Shown here: one piece after another, positions 22,712 through 36,600 of the stretch | How the letters are laid out: every line of letters starts with the position of its first letter | Position numbering within the stretch: the first letter of the stretch is position 1 | Source: Megascapheus bottae | Lineage: Eukaryota; Chordata; Mammalia; Rodentia; Geomyidae | Direction: 5' to 3' | DNA: 64,000 nt | NCBI GenBank assembly: GCA_024803745.1 | Contig: JANJXV010000016.1 | Span: 45,775,763 to 45,839,762 of the forward strand | Notes under the pieces: model-generated | What the model was told of the DNA's origin: nothing | Seen by the model: the letters and a program-made list of their open reading frames with translations, nothing else | Databases searched by the model: none | Position numbers and translations under genes: made by a program

Positions 22712-25700
22712 TTAAAAATAATACACCACATATACAGGAAAAAAGAAGCCAGATGTGGTACTGTGGCTCAAGTGGTAGAGCAGTAGCCTTGAGAAAGCCC
22801 AAGGACAGTGCCCAGGACCTGAGTTCAAACCCTTGGACTGGCAAAAAAAAAAAGTACACCAACATTGATTTTATATTTGGGGCATGAAATTAACATTATT
22901 CAAAAATTTAAAGCATTGTGAATCTACTGAAAGTCTTTTAAAGAAGTCATTTGGTGTGTAGCAGACATGTTTGCTTTCTATAGACTTTCAGAGATCTGTC
23001 TGCCTCTGTAGTATTGATACTTTTGTATGCCCGCTGGCAGTAAAAGGGTTTCCCATCCCACTTAGCTGATTAGGTGTGGCATGTAGCAGCTTTGTAAGGC
23101 TCCAGGTGTTTACTCGTGGCTGTTAAAAATCTGAGGTGGGCGCTGCTCTCCATGTCTTTATAGAACTCTTTGTGCAGCAGAGGGCAATATGACAGCTGGA
23201 CCATGCATGTGATTCCCATACACTTAGGGTAGCTCAGAGGAAGGTGTTTCATGTAGAGCTGTCCCTCTGTAGATTTCTCTGATCACTTTGGGCGTTGGAC
23301 TTGGTGTTCTTGTTTTCGTTGTTCTCTGGATGTTTTACATTTGTAGCCACTGCCAGAGCCTGCCCCATCTAGGTAATTCAGGCTCAGTTTCCTGAGCCAT
23401 GCTGACACAGTGGCAGCCTCTCTGGCTGCAAGTTGTTATCTTAAATGGGCAATTCCCTTCAGCACTCCTTGTGCTTGTAGTTATATGTATATATATTCAG
23501 GGCAAGTACATTGTCTTCAGGTTTTTAGCCCCTGTTATGAATTGGATAGGACCTGTCCTCCAAAAAAGGATTATGTGTCAAGGACTGAGTCCTCAGCTAG
23601 TAGTACTATAGTAGTACAGTTTAGAGATGATTAGGTCATGAGTGGGTTAAATTCATCAATAGATTAACCTACAATTAGTTGGTTAATCTGGACTGGGCTG
23701 TTAGAAAGGGGAGTGATGGAGGAAGTCACTGATGGTGTGCCTTTGAAAGGTACATTCTTGTCACTGACCCTTCCCCACCTTCTTTCTCTCTGCTTCTGGG
23801 CCATCAGGAGGTGAGCTGCTCTACTCTAGTATTGTCTTCCTGCCATGATGCTCTGTCTTACCACAGAACCCCACAAGGGGGCAAGCAACCATGGAACCTA
23901 GAGCCATAAGTCAAAAAAAACCTCCCTTATGTTGGCTTGCTAGGGTATTTGGTCTCAGTGACAGAAAGTAGTTTCAGACTGAGAGAAAAGTTGCGAGAAG
24001 AATATAAAGAATTCCTATATAAGCTTCACCCAGTTTAGCAATTGCCTTCTTTGTCTTACCTTTTCTTATTCATTTTTGTCTGAAGAGTTGGATGTTAAAT
24101 TATAATGAATGTCTCTTCAGGGGAAGTCAGATTGTACATCAGTTTCCCAAAACCAAAGCTACTGGCTTGTATTACCACTGTGCAGTCACCAATATCAGAA
24201 ATTAACGTCCACATAGGTGTATTTTCTGGTTTGCAAACTTCCTTGGTTTTCTTAATGATTTCAAAAGCAACCCCCCCCCAGGTTGTATTCTGTTATAGTT
24301 TATGACTTAGTTCTTCTATGCTTCCTTTCTTCCTTGTGGCATTATTGGCAGATTTGTTTCATAGAATGTCCCTTGGCTAGATGGTGGGTAGGCAGGTAAG
24401 TAGACAGATGGCAGAGCAGTGGGGTCCTTTCAAAAGGCTTGTGGCCTCAGTTCATCTCATCTTCTGTGATTCAGAATGGTCAAGTTCCTGTTATACAGGG
24501 TTAGCTATCCTGACAGAATACTCTATTAATTTGTAGATACCTTACTTTCTCACTAAACTTTGACCCCTGCCTCTTCACAGTGGTTGGCAAGGCTGTACCT
24601 CTGAGGTTTTTCAAAGCTTGTGCAGGATATATGAGAGCCCGCTGCTCTGGACTGCCATGGAGTGGTACCTGGCTCTTAGTTTCTGGGTACAGGCCCAGGC
24701 CAGGACTCTCCTGCATCTCCCTAGGCTCCAGAAGCCCTAGACATTGGGACTTGAGATGCTTGTTGACTAAACATGGGCAACATGTGGATTTTGCTTGACC
24801 TTCAGCAGAAACTTATCAAGAACATTGTGTGGCCTTTTAGACTGGGAAATTATCCTACTCTGTTGACAGAAGATGCTGTTATTTTGAGAGGGAATGTTGT
24901 TGTATATCCCAGGCTGGCCTTGAATCCGTCTGCTTCAGCCTCAATACTGGGATTACAGGCTTGTGACAGCACCCGGGAGTGTTAGGTTTTTAATGACCAT
25001 TTTTACCTTAGAGTGGAGACCATAGCATCATTGTTCTACTTATCTATCTAAATTCTTTCTATTCTATCTAGCTATCTAGCTATTTATCTAGATTTGCTAG
25101 ACTTTAGGTCTGATGGGCTCCTCCTTGGATTCTAGCGTGTCTTTGTTCTCTACCTTAAGGAACTTTTATGGTGTTTTTTTTTTCTTGCCTTTTTCTGAGT
25201 AAGCTGGCTGGTTTTGTGTAGGTGTAAGCATCAGAAGCATTTAGAGATTTTCTGTGGCCTTATGGTGCGTTCTTCAAGGCACCAGGTGACAAAGGCATGG
25301 CTTCACGAGGTTACTTGAAGTTGAGCTTAAACTTGATAAAAGTTTTTATTATATTTTAATGTTTTTATGAATGCAGACTTTTGTCATCTTTAACCTTTAC
25401 AAGTAAAAGGTATCTTCTTAACCCTTTTCAAGAATAGGGAATCCAGGAATTGGGGTGAGAGATGTAGAAAGTCCAGGGGTTCTGTACTGTGAGCTCCTTA
25501 AGTTAGCACTGCACATAGGCCCCTGCAGAGAGCATGCTTCTGGAGGAATGCTCTTGGATCTGGTCCCAAGAGAGTCACAATTTCCTGGTTGACTGATGTT
25601 ATTTACCACAGGGGATAGATATTTCCCAAATACCAAAGCACTGTGGTGCTTTTAGCTGGTGATAAACAGGGACAACTTACACGCTGGCCCTCCATCTTCA

Positions 25701-28700
25701 TCTCCTGTCTTTGCTACAGTTTCCAGCCTGGGCATATGTAACATTCTGGGCTAGGTGACTATGCTGTCCTGTGGAGTGTTGGGCAGCCATCTTGACTTCC
25801 CCCTTGTGTGACATCTAGGAATGTCTATAGACACTGTCCTGTGTTTCAGAGGAGCAAGTTTATACATAATCTAGAGTCAAAACTCTCACATAGTCAGATG
25901 TCAGAAGCTCAGGACAGACACCTTGTAGCATACATTATGACTTCAGTTTGGCTGCACAGGCTTGCCAGACGTCTGGCAAGCCTTGCTTCTTCCCTAACGT
26001 TCGTCTTCCTTGCTTGTGAAGACCCAGTGCTACTTTACATTACATGCTGAAGCACCCTTCTTGTTCAGGTAGTGTGAGCCATCTGCATTGGCTTGACTCC
26101 TATTCAAGTGACATGTGAACCTTGCAGGTAGGAAGTTCATATCAGCTGTTCAGTTTATACCAGTTTCTGAAACTGAGCATTTTGCCAGAGGGAGCATGAT
26201 GTGCAGAGAGGAAGTGTGGCACAGCTTGGTGTCTGGCTTGTTCTCTGATGAAGGACCAGCCAAGCTCACTGGGGCATGTGGCCCTGTAGTCTTGTTCTTG
26301 AAGCAGACCTGTCCTCTGGAGCAGACAAGGGATGTGGAGAGCAGTAGGTGATGCTCATAGGTGGGCGTCACATGGTAGTGGGCAGGGAGGAGTCTTTTGT
26401 GAGTCTGACCTTATGCCAACCAGGTAGAAGCTGGATAATTCACAGCGGGCAGGTTGGGAGGAACCCACATGTGGCACGTCTGGTATGGCAAGTGTGGCTT
26501 GTGTGGGAGCCGGGGAGATGCTGATGAGTACTCTCAAGCAGAATTCAGCAGGTACATCTGCAGAAATTGGTGAGCTGGTTGTGAAGTTTGCATAGAAAGA
26601 AGCCCAGACTTTCGACTTTATGTATACTGGCTCCCTGGTTTTGCCTGTGTTGCTGGCTAGTCATGTCCAGCACTTTTCTGTATTTCTCCTGTCAGCCTAC
26701 AAGAGCCTGGCATGTGCCCATAACTGAGTGCAGGGTGGCATTCACACAGGGCTACAGTAGATTGGTGCTCTCCCTATCCAGACCTTTCTCTTCTCACCAA
26801 ATACAGAGTGAACCCTCCAACAAGAGAGTCTGAATCTGCCAGACCATTAAGGGGTTGTATCTGATAGATTTTTCCTAGAAGCTGAGCCATTAAGCATCCC
26901 ACATGTCATTTAAAGGTGATCCAGTGCTAACCTGGACACGCTATCTAGTACTCTGAGTGCAAGCCAATATCCCCTAATTCTGCAGCCTTGAGGTTTGTCC
27001 CCAGTAACCCTCCTTCCTAGACTTCTATCAGGTAACTAGTGGTGGGCTCTATGAAGGAGAATAGCTTGTGTTTGTATTAGAACTAAGGAGCTGGATGTGG
27101 GCCTATAGATAGTTTAGCACTTGGGAGGCTGAGGCAGAATAATTACAATTTCTAGGCCATCTTGGGCTACATCTTGTCTTAAAGAAAAAAAAAAGACTAA
27201 GGAATAGAAAAGATGAAACTCTGCCAGAAATGCAAATAAATCACATATATAGTCACACATATAATTTATGTATTTTGAGGCTATTTTTATGTTACATCCT
27301 TAATATTTTCAACTCATCTATGCGGCAGAATTTGTTTTATGTGAGCAGAGTCCCTGGTAGGCGAGGAAACGTGTCTAGAGTTGAGCCAGAATTAGGTAGA
27401 ACTGGCACAGTTCTAAGCTGGGGTCCTCTCACACCATAATACACCAGAAGTTTTTTGCTTTGTTTTGTTTTGTTTTTAGCTTTTACATCAACTTTATTCT
27501 CAGAGCCAACTTGTGAGTTAACAAACCTCCACATTGCCAACTGTTTGTTGTAAGAATCATATTCCTTCTTACGTGTACCAGAATCTCATATTCAGCAATG
27601 AGTTCTGGGCTGCAAAAGAGGATTTACAGTTTGCACCTGTCTGTAAAGCTTTGTTACAAAAGAAAGACACACATACAAGTGTTATACACCAGAAGATCTT
27701 TTTAACTGTTGTTCCCTTTGTAATTGCTTTCATCTCTTGTTTTTTAGGGCACTTCTGGTGAGATTGGAAGGATGTAGCCACCCTGTTGTCATGAAGGGCC
27801 TGTGTGCTGAGTGTGGCCAAGACCTAACCCAGTGAGTACCTTTAGAGCAGGGCACAGCCTTCAGCTCCAGTAGGTTGCACTGTGACCCAGAGGCAGCGGG
27901 CCTCAAGCCAGTGGTTTACTTTATAATGTGTGAGTGTGTTTGGGAACCCTGGGGCTTGAACTCATAATCTCAGCTTCAACCCTGAGCTTTTGTGCTCAAG
28001 GCTAGCTCTACCACTTCCAGCTTTTTTTGCATTTAATTGGAGATAAGAGTCTCATGGACTTTCCTGCATTGGCTGGCTTTGACTCATGATTCCTAGATCT
28101 CAGTCTCTTAAAAGGGATACAGCCATGAGCCACTGGCCTCCACAGCTCCAGAGGTTCACTTTTTATTCCTTCATTTCTGAAAGCCTCTGTAATGCTGAAT
28201 TCTCTGCTCAGGTGTGGTAGGAGAATGCATTGGGCTGAGATTTGCATTCCTCCTCTGAAAGTGGCAGGGATTTGATACTCAGGCTCAGCTGATTGAGCTG
28301 ACAACATTTCTTGGCTGTTTTCATGCTGTGGAGGACATTCTCATGGCTTCTAGAAGAGAATTCTGTGCTAAGATAGTCATAAGTGTCATTTCCAGCACTG
28401 ACTGGAAGCCTGTCTTCAGGATTAGACATACCTCCTGTATACATTAACCACACACTCTTCTTGCATCCAAAGGCTGCAGAGTAAGAATGGAAAGCAGCAG
28501 ATACCTCTGTCCACAGCAACAGTGTCCATGGTCCACAGTGTGCCGGAGCTAATGGTGAGCTCCGAGGTAAGTAGGCAGCTGGCCACTGACTTATGTAAGG
28601 GATTGCCATCGTTTCTGTGTAGGAGCAGCTCTGGTCTGAGTGCAGTTCATGTGGAATGCTACTTTCCTGAAAATGTAGAGGCTATCCTGGCTCCTTTTTC

Positions 28701-31700
28701 CTTCATAAATCTTCCTGAGTACCTAAGTACCTCATGGCTCCTGAATTGAATGTTGATGACCCTTCTTGTAATGCCAGTTCTGCTACCAGCCTTGGAAGAG
28801 GATTCCCCCTGGAAGTAATGTGATGGTCACCTGAGCTTGGAAACTTTGGCAGTCATGCTCCATTAAGTACATATGCAGAGCAGGGGACTGGCAAGCATGA
28901 AAGTACTGGTGCTCTCTGAATTACCCTTGGGGCTCACACTGCTTTAGGGAGCAATGAAGCTGGAGACAGTGAGGATAGGGTCCAGGCATCATCTGCAGTG
29001 CTATTACCAGAGCTTGGGGGAACAGCAGAACCAGGAGAGAAGACCATCTGAGAAGCAGCACTCAGAACATAAGGTCTTGTCTTTTCCAGTATTTTGAAAC
29101 TTACCCTGACAACTGGTATTTGCATAGATCAGGTCTGCTGGGGAGGGGCAACCCAGGAACAACCAGAACCATCCTTTACTAGCCAGGCATAGAGCTCCAT
29201 GATAAGTAGTATTTTGTCTGAGTTGTAAGAGTGTTTCAGGTTGTATGTTTTTTGTAAATCAGGAGAATGTTTTTCATTGTTAGGATTGTATTACTTTATG
29301 CTTATACATGATGTTATCTATCAGCTTCCCTCTATTTTTTTTTGTACGCTAGAAAGCTTTACTTCTGTTTTGTTCTGAATTACTAACGGGTGTGTGTGTG
29401 TGTTTGTTTGTGTGTGTAAGTGTAAAACCTAGAAGTTTGGAGATAGAAAGGAAAGAAACTTCATTTTTCTTGCCATAATAGCACCACTGGCTGTTTCTGC
29501 ACACACCAGTCATAAGTGAATGTAACGGAAGTTCTCCTGTCGAACCTAATCAGACCAGGTAGATGAATAAGTGAATGGCAGTTAAAGTAGAAAACAAAAT
29601 AATGATGTACTCTCTGAAGTGCTTTATTTCACAGGACACTGTATGGCCTCTGGCGGGAGGTTGGGCAGTTGTTCCTTCTCAGGCAAGAGTCCTCCATTAG
29701 GCTTTTTTTTTTTTAATTGTAATAGAAGAGTTACATTATATTCTCCAGATAGAAGGTGCATTACTTCACATACATTGATACCCTTTCTCATGTCTTGGTC
29801 CCCATTTCCCTCCCCCCCACCCCCACTTCTCATCTTGTCTTCCTACCTTCCCTATCCAATTTCAAACAACCAGATATGCATATATCCAATATATCAGATA
29901 ACAAAGTGAAATACTGTAACAATATGAGACAACAAAGGGACAGCAAAAGAGATGAGAGATAACATAGTACATTAAGGACAACAATCATTATATGGCTTTT
30001 GTTTCTATATCCTAGAGGTCCTTTCATTTAGCGTCATTCTGTATGGCCTTATGTATCTAGGTTTTGCTCTATTGCAAATCTCTGCTTAGGAGAGCCCAAG
30101 GTTTCTACTGATTATGACAAATGAGGGAAACCATTGAGTCTAAGTTCCTTTGAGTCTGGCTTACTTCACTTAATATGATTTTTTCTAAGTCTTTCCAGTT
30201 CCTTACAGATGGGGCGATGTCGTTCTTTCTGACAGCAGCGTTAGGCTTTAAGGGCAGGTGATGCTATTGAGTATCTCCAAGGTTCCGTTAGACTCTGCAA
30301 GGTGAAGTGGCAGCCAGTGGCCCAGCGCCTGAAGGACTCCAAGCTGGTCATCATGGCACTCTGCCTCGCCCTTATGAGGTGGTTTGCAGTTGTCCAACAC
30401 TTTTGGACGAACTTGTTTTCTTCATTAATTTTTCAGCTTTTATTGAGGCCTCCATTATTCAGCTGAAATTTTGTAGAATCAACTATTTCCCCCTTCTCAT
30501 TAGTTTGCATAGTTAACTAAGTTACAAAAATCGTTGCAAGTTGGACTGCTATGAACAGGTTTGGGCCAGGTAGAACTATGTGTGTCACATTGGTCAATGG
30601 AAAGTAGGCTGACTGGTGTGCAAAATCAGCTGTAGATTTTTTTTTTTATGAGTAAGTTTTCAGTAAGCTGTAGATTTTTATTGTGTGCTATCAGCCACTG
30701 TAGGACTAACTACATAGTTGATATTGGTTAGGTATGTGTGTGTAACATCTTTGCTTTATCTTAATCTTTATTTTATTTTGAATCCAAACTCCCTACTTTG
30801 TTATTTTTCTTTTCTACGTTTTCACTTTAGCAAGCTGAAGAGCTAGCAAGAGAAGATCAGCAACGACTGCATCGGAATAGAAAACTCGTACTCATGGTAG
30901 ATTTGGACCAAACCCTTATACACACGACCGAGCAACACTGTCCCCAGATGTCAAACAAAGTGAGTGATTCCCATGATGGCTCTCCAGAAGTCTCAGATCC
31001 TACGAGTCCATTCAGAAGTACATCATTTTATTTTTTCAGTAATTTCTGTGGCTCCGCTGGAGCTCAGAAATAGACTAATGGGCATATTATGAGCCTAGGC
31101 TATGCCAGTGATACCTTAAGCCCCCTCTCACTGTCCTCATTAGAGCCTTTTGTATGAGGTCTACACTCCCTGGTGGCAGTCAGAGGGTATAAGGGTTTGA
31201 AGACCTATGAAGACTGCACCTATGAGGTGCTGACACACAAGGCGTGTCACTGTAGGACATCTGGGGAAGATGTGCTGATTTGGTGCCTTGTATCTGAGTA
31301 CCCTAATTAATAATATACCTGAGTCTGTGTCTAAGAGAACCTGGGTCTGAGGTGAAGGTAGAGTCAGTGTTTATGCACTGACTGAGGAGGAAAGGAGCTG
31401 AGGTAAAACCCCGTTCAGGTTCACATAAACTTCCCCAGTGTTTAACCATGTTCTTGCAGTGGAACTTTAGAAGCAATGTTGAGTCAGAGTTGAGCTTTGG
31501 GAGCAAAAGGATCTTCATGCTTGTGACAGACATCTGTATATAAATCCTGTGCTCACATGTGCTATCACTAACCAGAAAGACCTTGTCAGTGTTAGGGCCT
31601 GGCGCCATGTCTACATCTGTAATGCCAGCTATTTGGGAGTTAAAAGTTGGGAGTGTCTCAGTTCAAGGCCAGGCCAGGCAAAAAGTTAGTGAGACCTCCA

Positions 31701-33620
31701 TCTCAATAAAAGCTTCTGAGCATGCAGGAAGTCTAGATGGGTGTCATCTCAACTATGCACAAGGTCTGTATGGGAGTGTCATTGTACCGAGAGCCAGCCC
31801 TGGTGGAGATGAGAAACTCTATTTGAAATATAACAAAAGTGATTTTTGAAAAAAGGTGAGAGATAGGGACATGGCCCAAATGGTAGAGCAAGCACACAGC
31901 CCTGAGTTTAAACCCTAGTACTGCCAACCCACCTCACCCCAGCCCAGCCCCAACAAAGTTAGCTGTTGGACAGGTGAAGCCTGTACTTACTTTAGATCTT
32001 ATCTCAGATGCAGCTTTGCAGATGTCCTCTGACAGAAAAGTGAGTCCCTTGTTGTGGATACTGGAATGTAGGCCTCAGAGTCCAGGGCCCAGGACCTGGC
32101 TCTGGTGCTGACATGGGGAAGGTCTGGGGAAAACTAATGACAGCTGCATAAAGTTTTTCTAAGTTGGCCTAAACAAAACAAGGAACCTTTAATGTGAGGT
32201 TTGTTGTTGTTGTTTGTTTGTTGTTTGTTATAATGGACTTTGAACTCAAGACTTGGCAGGCCTTCTTTACCTAAGAGATGATACTCTAGCCACTTCACTT
32301 TTTTTTTTTTTTTTTTTTTTTAACCAGTCCTGGGCTTGAGCTCAGGGCCTGAGCACTGTCCTTGGACTTTCTCAAAGCTAGAGCTCTACCACTTGAGCCT
32401 CAGCACCACTTCCGGCTTTTTTCTACGTATGTGGTACCGAGGAGTCGAACCCGGGTCTTCATGCATGCTAGGCAAGCACTTTAACCACTAGGCCAAACTC
32501 CTGGCCTCACTTCACTTCTTTTTGCTTTCATTATTTTTTTTTTTATAGAATCTCAAAGTTTTCCCTGGTCAGCCTGGACCTCGATCCCCCTATTTACTGT
32601 TCCCACATTACTGGAATGACAGTCCTGCTGCCCCACACCCAGCTTTTATTGGTTGAAGTTGACTCTTCCTTGTAGCATGGACACATAGATCCTCCCAAGC
32701 TCTGCTTTCTAGTAGCTGGAATGACAGGTTTGAGCCACACCCCCCAAGCATGAGTTTATGGCAAGAGTTCAGTCTCCACGTTGTAGTTTACATTTTAGTT
32801 ATAATAGTTACCTGTGTTTCATAGGACCTTACAGCACAATATACTGGCTTTTTTGGCGATATAAATTGTTACTGAATATTTTCATATTCCCTTCATAACA
32901 ACTACTGTGCATATTGAACATTTTGAAGGCACAGGACTTTCCAAAGATACTTTCCTCATCCCTGCATATTTGCTATGGCTGTTTCTTTTATTGTCCCTTT
33001 GAAGTTAGACTTTTAAGTTAGACAGTTTAACTGTCTAATAATATTTTTTTCTTTTTCTTTTTTTATTGTGATTAATAGAAGGGTTACATTATATTCACCA
33101 GATAGAAGGTGCATAACTTCACGATGTCTAGTAATATTTATTAGACGGTTTGAACCAGCCAGCTCTCGTTTGAGGGTGATCCAGAAGATCACAGTGTCTG
33201 CAGGCAGGGTCATTTGGACCTCAGCAGTGCTCTGCTAGTAGCAGTGCTGCTAGGTAGAAAGACTACCGTAGTCATTACCACTGCAGTCGTCTGAGGTCCT
33301 AAAAAGTGTGGTTACCATAGGTAGTAATTGGGTGGTTGATGTAGTTATGTGGGTAGTTGCTAGTTTCTAGAGGTAGGGCTCATAAGGTATAGATATGGGT
33401 AGTTATGGAGTAGCTGTCATACTTATAGGCAGATGTAGTGGGTAGCTACCATAGTTATAATTATGAGGGGCAGTTCTTACAGGCTGTTACTATCAGGAAT
33501 ACTTAGCATAGTACTTTAGTGCATAACAGTTATGGAGGTCACTAGGCCATTCCCACACCTTACTTGGAAAGTGTAGGTAGTGGGTGTTGTGTGCCCTCAC
33601 CTTAAGGTTCTTGCATCACC

Positions 33621-33651
<31 letters not shown>

Positions 33652-36600
33652 GCCAGTCCTGGCACTGTACTTAGACTTTCTCAGGGCTAGAGCTCTACCA
33701 CTTGAGCCTCAGCACCACCTCCAGCTTTTTTCTATGTATGTGGTACCAAGGAACCGAACCCGGGTCCTCGTGCATGCTAGGCAAGCACTGTACCACTAGG
33801 CCAAACTCCCGGCCCGCATCATCCTTTCTGAGGGGCCGTACCCTCCCTCAGGTGCTGCCGGGGTAGCTCATCCACGACCTTTTCTTACGTTCTCACTATT
33901 CTTCATAGGGTATCTTCCACTTCCAGCTGGGTCGGGGCGAGCCAATGCTGCACACCCGACTTCGGCCTCACTGCAGGGACTTCTTGGAGAAAATTGCCAA
34001 GCTATACGAGCTGCACGTCTTCACTTTTGGCAGCCGGCTATATGCACACACAATTGCAGGTGAGGCAACAAGGAACAGTGGATCATGTTTCCTATCTTCA
34101 GGACGTTTTCTTGAAAACTAGGAATAGCGTGAGAACTCAGTCTTCAGGTTGGTGGCTGACAGGGAGTCAGTGGGTGAGAGATTCTGCTGTGGCATCCGCT
34201 GGGTAGACTGCCACATGTTTATGGACCAGTTTGGAAATCTTGGAACCATGAGTAGGTGGAAAGATAGAAACTTTATATGCATACTTATTTTTTAAATCAT
34301 TCACCGCCTGGAGCTCTGCTGTATTGTGTTTGTAACCTGTGACTCAACCTCTGGGATTTGCTGTTTGTCCTCTTGGTATATACATGATATATATATATAC
34401 ATACATACATCTGTGCTAGCTTCGGTGCCCAGCAGGTGGTCGCACTGACAAGGACAGGGCAGAATGTGATGAATGAAACATTCCAGTTATAGGAGGTCTT
34501 TGACACTTCATTTCTAAGTTAAAAATATCGTAAGAAGGGACCGGGAGTTTGGCCTAGTGGTTAAAGTGCTTGCCTAACATGCATGAAGACCCGGGTTCGA
34601 TTCCTCGGTACCACATACATAGAAAAAAGCCGGAAGTGGTGCTGAGGCTCAAGTGGTAGAGCTCTAGCCTTGAGAAAGTCCAAGGACAGTGCTCAGGCCC
34701 TGAGCTCAAGCCCAGGACTGGCAAAAAAAAAAAAAACCAAAACCATAAGATATGTAAAATGGGGGAAATATCCCTTACTGTCAATATGTCCACCTACTGG
34801 GAAGGGGCATGGGAAACAAGAAGATACTGGGGAGTGAAAAGTATCAAAATACACTACATGTCTGTGTGCATGTGCGCGCACGTGTGTGTGTGTGTGTGTG
34901 TACATATTATATATGTATGAAACAAAAATAATGAAACCTACTACATGCTATTTAAAAAGGGAATGTTAGCAGAATATAATAGAGGAGATAAATATAAATA
35001 GAGGAGATACATTTGTTCAAAATGTATATGGTACATCTGTAAAATTACCATAGTGGCACTCCTTGTACTATCAGTGTATGGTATGTAATGGTGGAAAGTA
35101 ATTGCAATGACTTCCTAAGTAACCTCCTTTATAGTAGGTGAGAAGTATAGTATCTTCACTTTTCCTTCCATGGAGAAGAAATAATTTCTTGACATAAGGT
35201 TTCAGTTTCCTGTAGCTAATACTAAAAGTCAACAATTCATCAGTTTAGGGTGTGTGTATCTGTGTATGTGTGTGTGTTTTCCCAGCCAATGCAGGCTTTT
35301 TTTTTTACCTAAGCTGGCTTCAAGTCACAATCATTTGAGCTCAGCCTTTGAGTAGCTAGGATAACAGGCATGAGCTCTCAGAACCTGGCAATAACTCCTA
35401 AGTTTTCAACTATCACTGAATGCCCTGATGAAATCTCACACTGTCTCACATGTTTCTCCTGGGATGTAAATCATCACCCCATGTTATGCTCATGATCCTC
35501 CTATTGGTCACTTAATTCTTGTCTTAGATATTAGATCCATTGTCCCATTGGTGAAGTACTTGCATTCCAGTAGGCTTTGATTTTACTTAATGGCCCCAAA
35601 GCCAAGTGATGCCAAAGAGAAGCCAAAAGTGCTTACTTTGAGTCTCATCACAGAAAGACCAATGGGTAGAATGGAATAAAGTATTTGTGATACCACTTCC
35701 CTGTAACTTCTATTGGAGTATCATTGTGGTCATTTTATTATTAATCTCCTACAGTACCTACTTTGTAAATTTAAGTTTTATCATACTGTGCTATAATATA
35801 TATGGGATTTAGTACTCAAAGTTTCAGAAACATACTCCCTGTAGACTAGGGGTAAAGTTGTATGTTTTTGAGTTTAAGAAAGATAGCTTAGTGGATAGCA
35901 TTCCATAAACTGTTAGTAAATGTCCTCAACTATATGTAAGAGTGATATCCTGCCGGCATGTTGGCTCATGCCTGTAATCCTAGCTACTCAGGAGGCTGAG
36001 ATCTGAGGATCGCAATTCAAAATCAGCCTGGGCACTAAAGTCTGTGAGACTTATCTCTAATTAACCACTAGAAAACCAGAAGTGGAGCTGTGGCTCAAGG
36101 AATAGGGAGGTAGCCTTGATCTGAAAAGCTCAGGGACAATACCCAGGCCCAGAGTTCAAGTCCCATGACTGAAAAAAAAAAAAAAGATACCCTATCTCAC
36201 TGGTTTAGGGAAGATCTAGTTAGTCATGATGCAATATAATTCACTCTAATATTTAGACTATATAAATATAGAACCAGAGGCACTACTTTATGAGAAGACA
36301 GTGATAAGTTATTTCCTTGAGAAAGGAATATCTTACAGTTTTATCTTAGCTAGGCAATGATACTAACAATTGTTAGAAACCAATGGCATCATAGATTTCA
36401 AACCTTATTCCTTTGTGAGTAATTCCAATCTATGTAAGAGAAAAGAAATCTGAGGGAGCAGATTTCCCCCACCTAGAACATGCTATATGGACATAGTGTG
36501 ACATTGTTTCCTTTTCTTTCTACAGGCTTTTTAGACCCTGAGAAGAAGCTTTTTTCTCACCGAATATTGTCAAGGGATGAATGTATTGACCCATTTTCTA

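Larger units (their letters stand above)
18786..27747 (+). other. CTDP1: CTDP1 intron 1
   Basis: About 9 kb with a GTGAGT donor and a TTTTTTAG acceptor. The first 460 bases belong to the CpG island. The rest holds SINEs, a MaLR-like LTR and simple repeats listed separately. I see nothing else recognisable in 22900-23500, 23990-24860 or 25100-27080. Confidence 0.9.
30960..33908 (+). other. CTDP1: CTDP1 intron 4
   Basis: About 2.9 kb with several SINEs, a short L1 3' end and a degenerate tandem patch, all listed separately. The first 600 bases show nothing recognisable. Confidence 0.9.
34060..36525 (+). other. CTDP1: CTDP1 intron 5
   Basis: About 2.5 kb with SINEs and TG/TA microsatellites listed separately. 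Nothing recognisable lies in 34920-35235 or 35400-35940. Confidence 0.9.
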
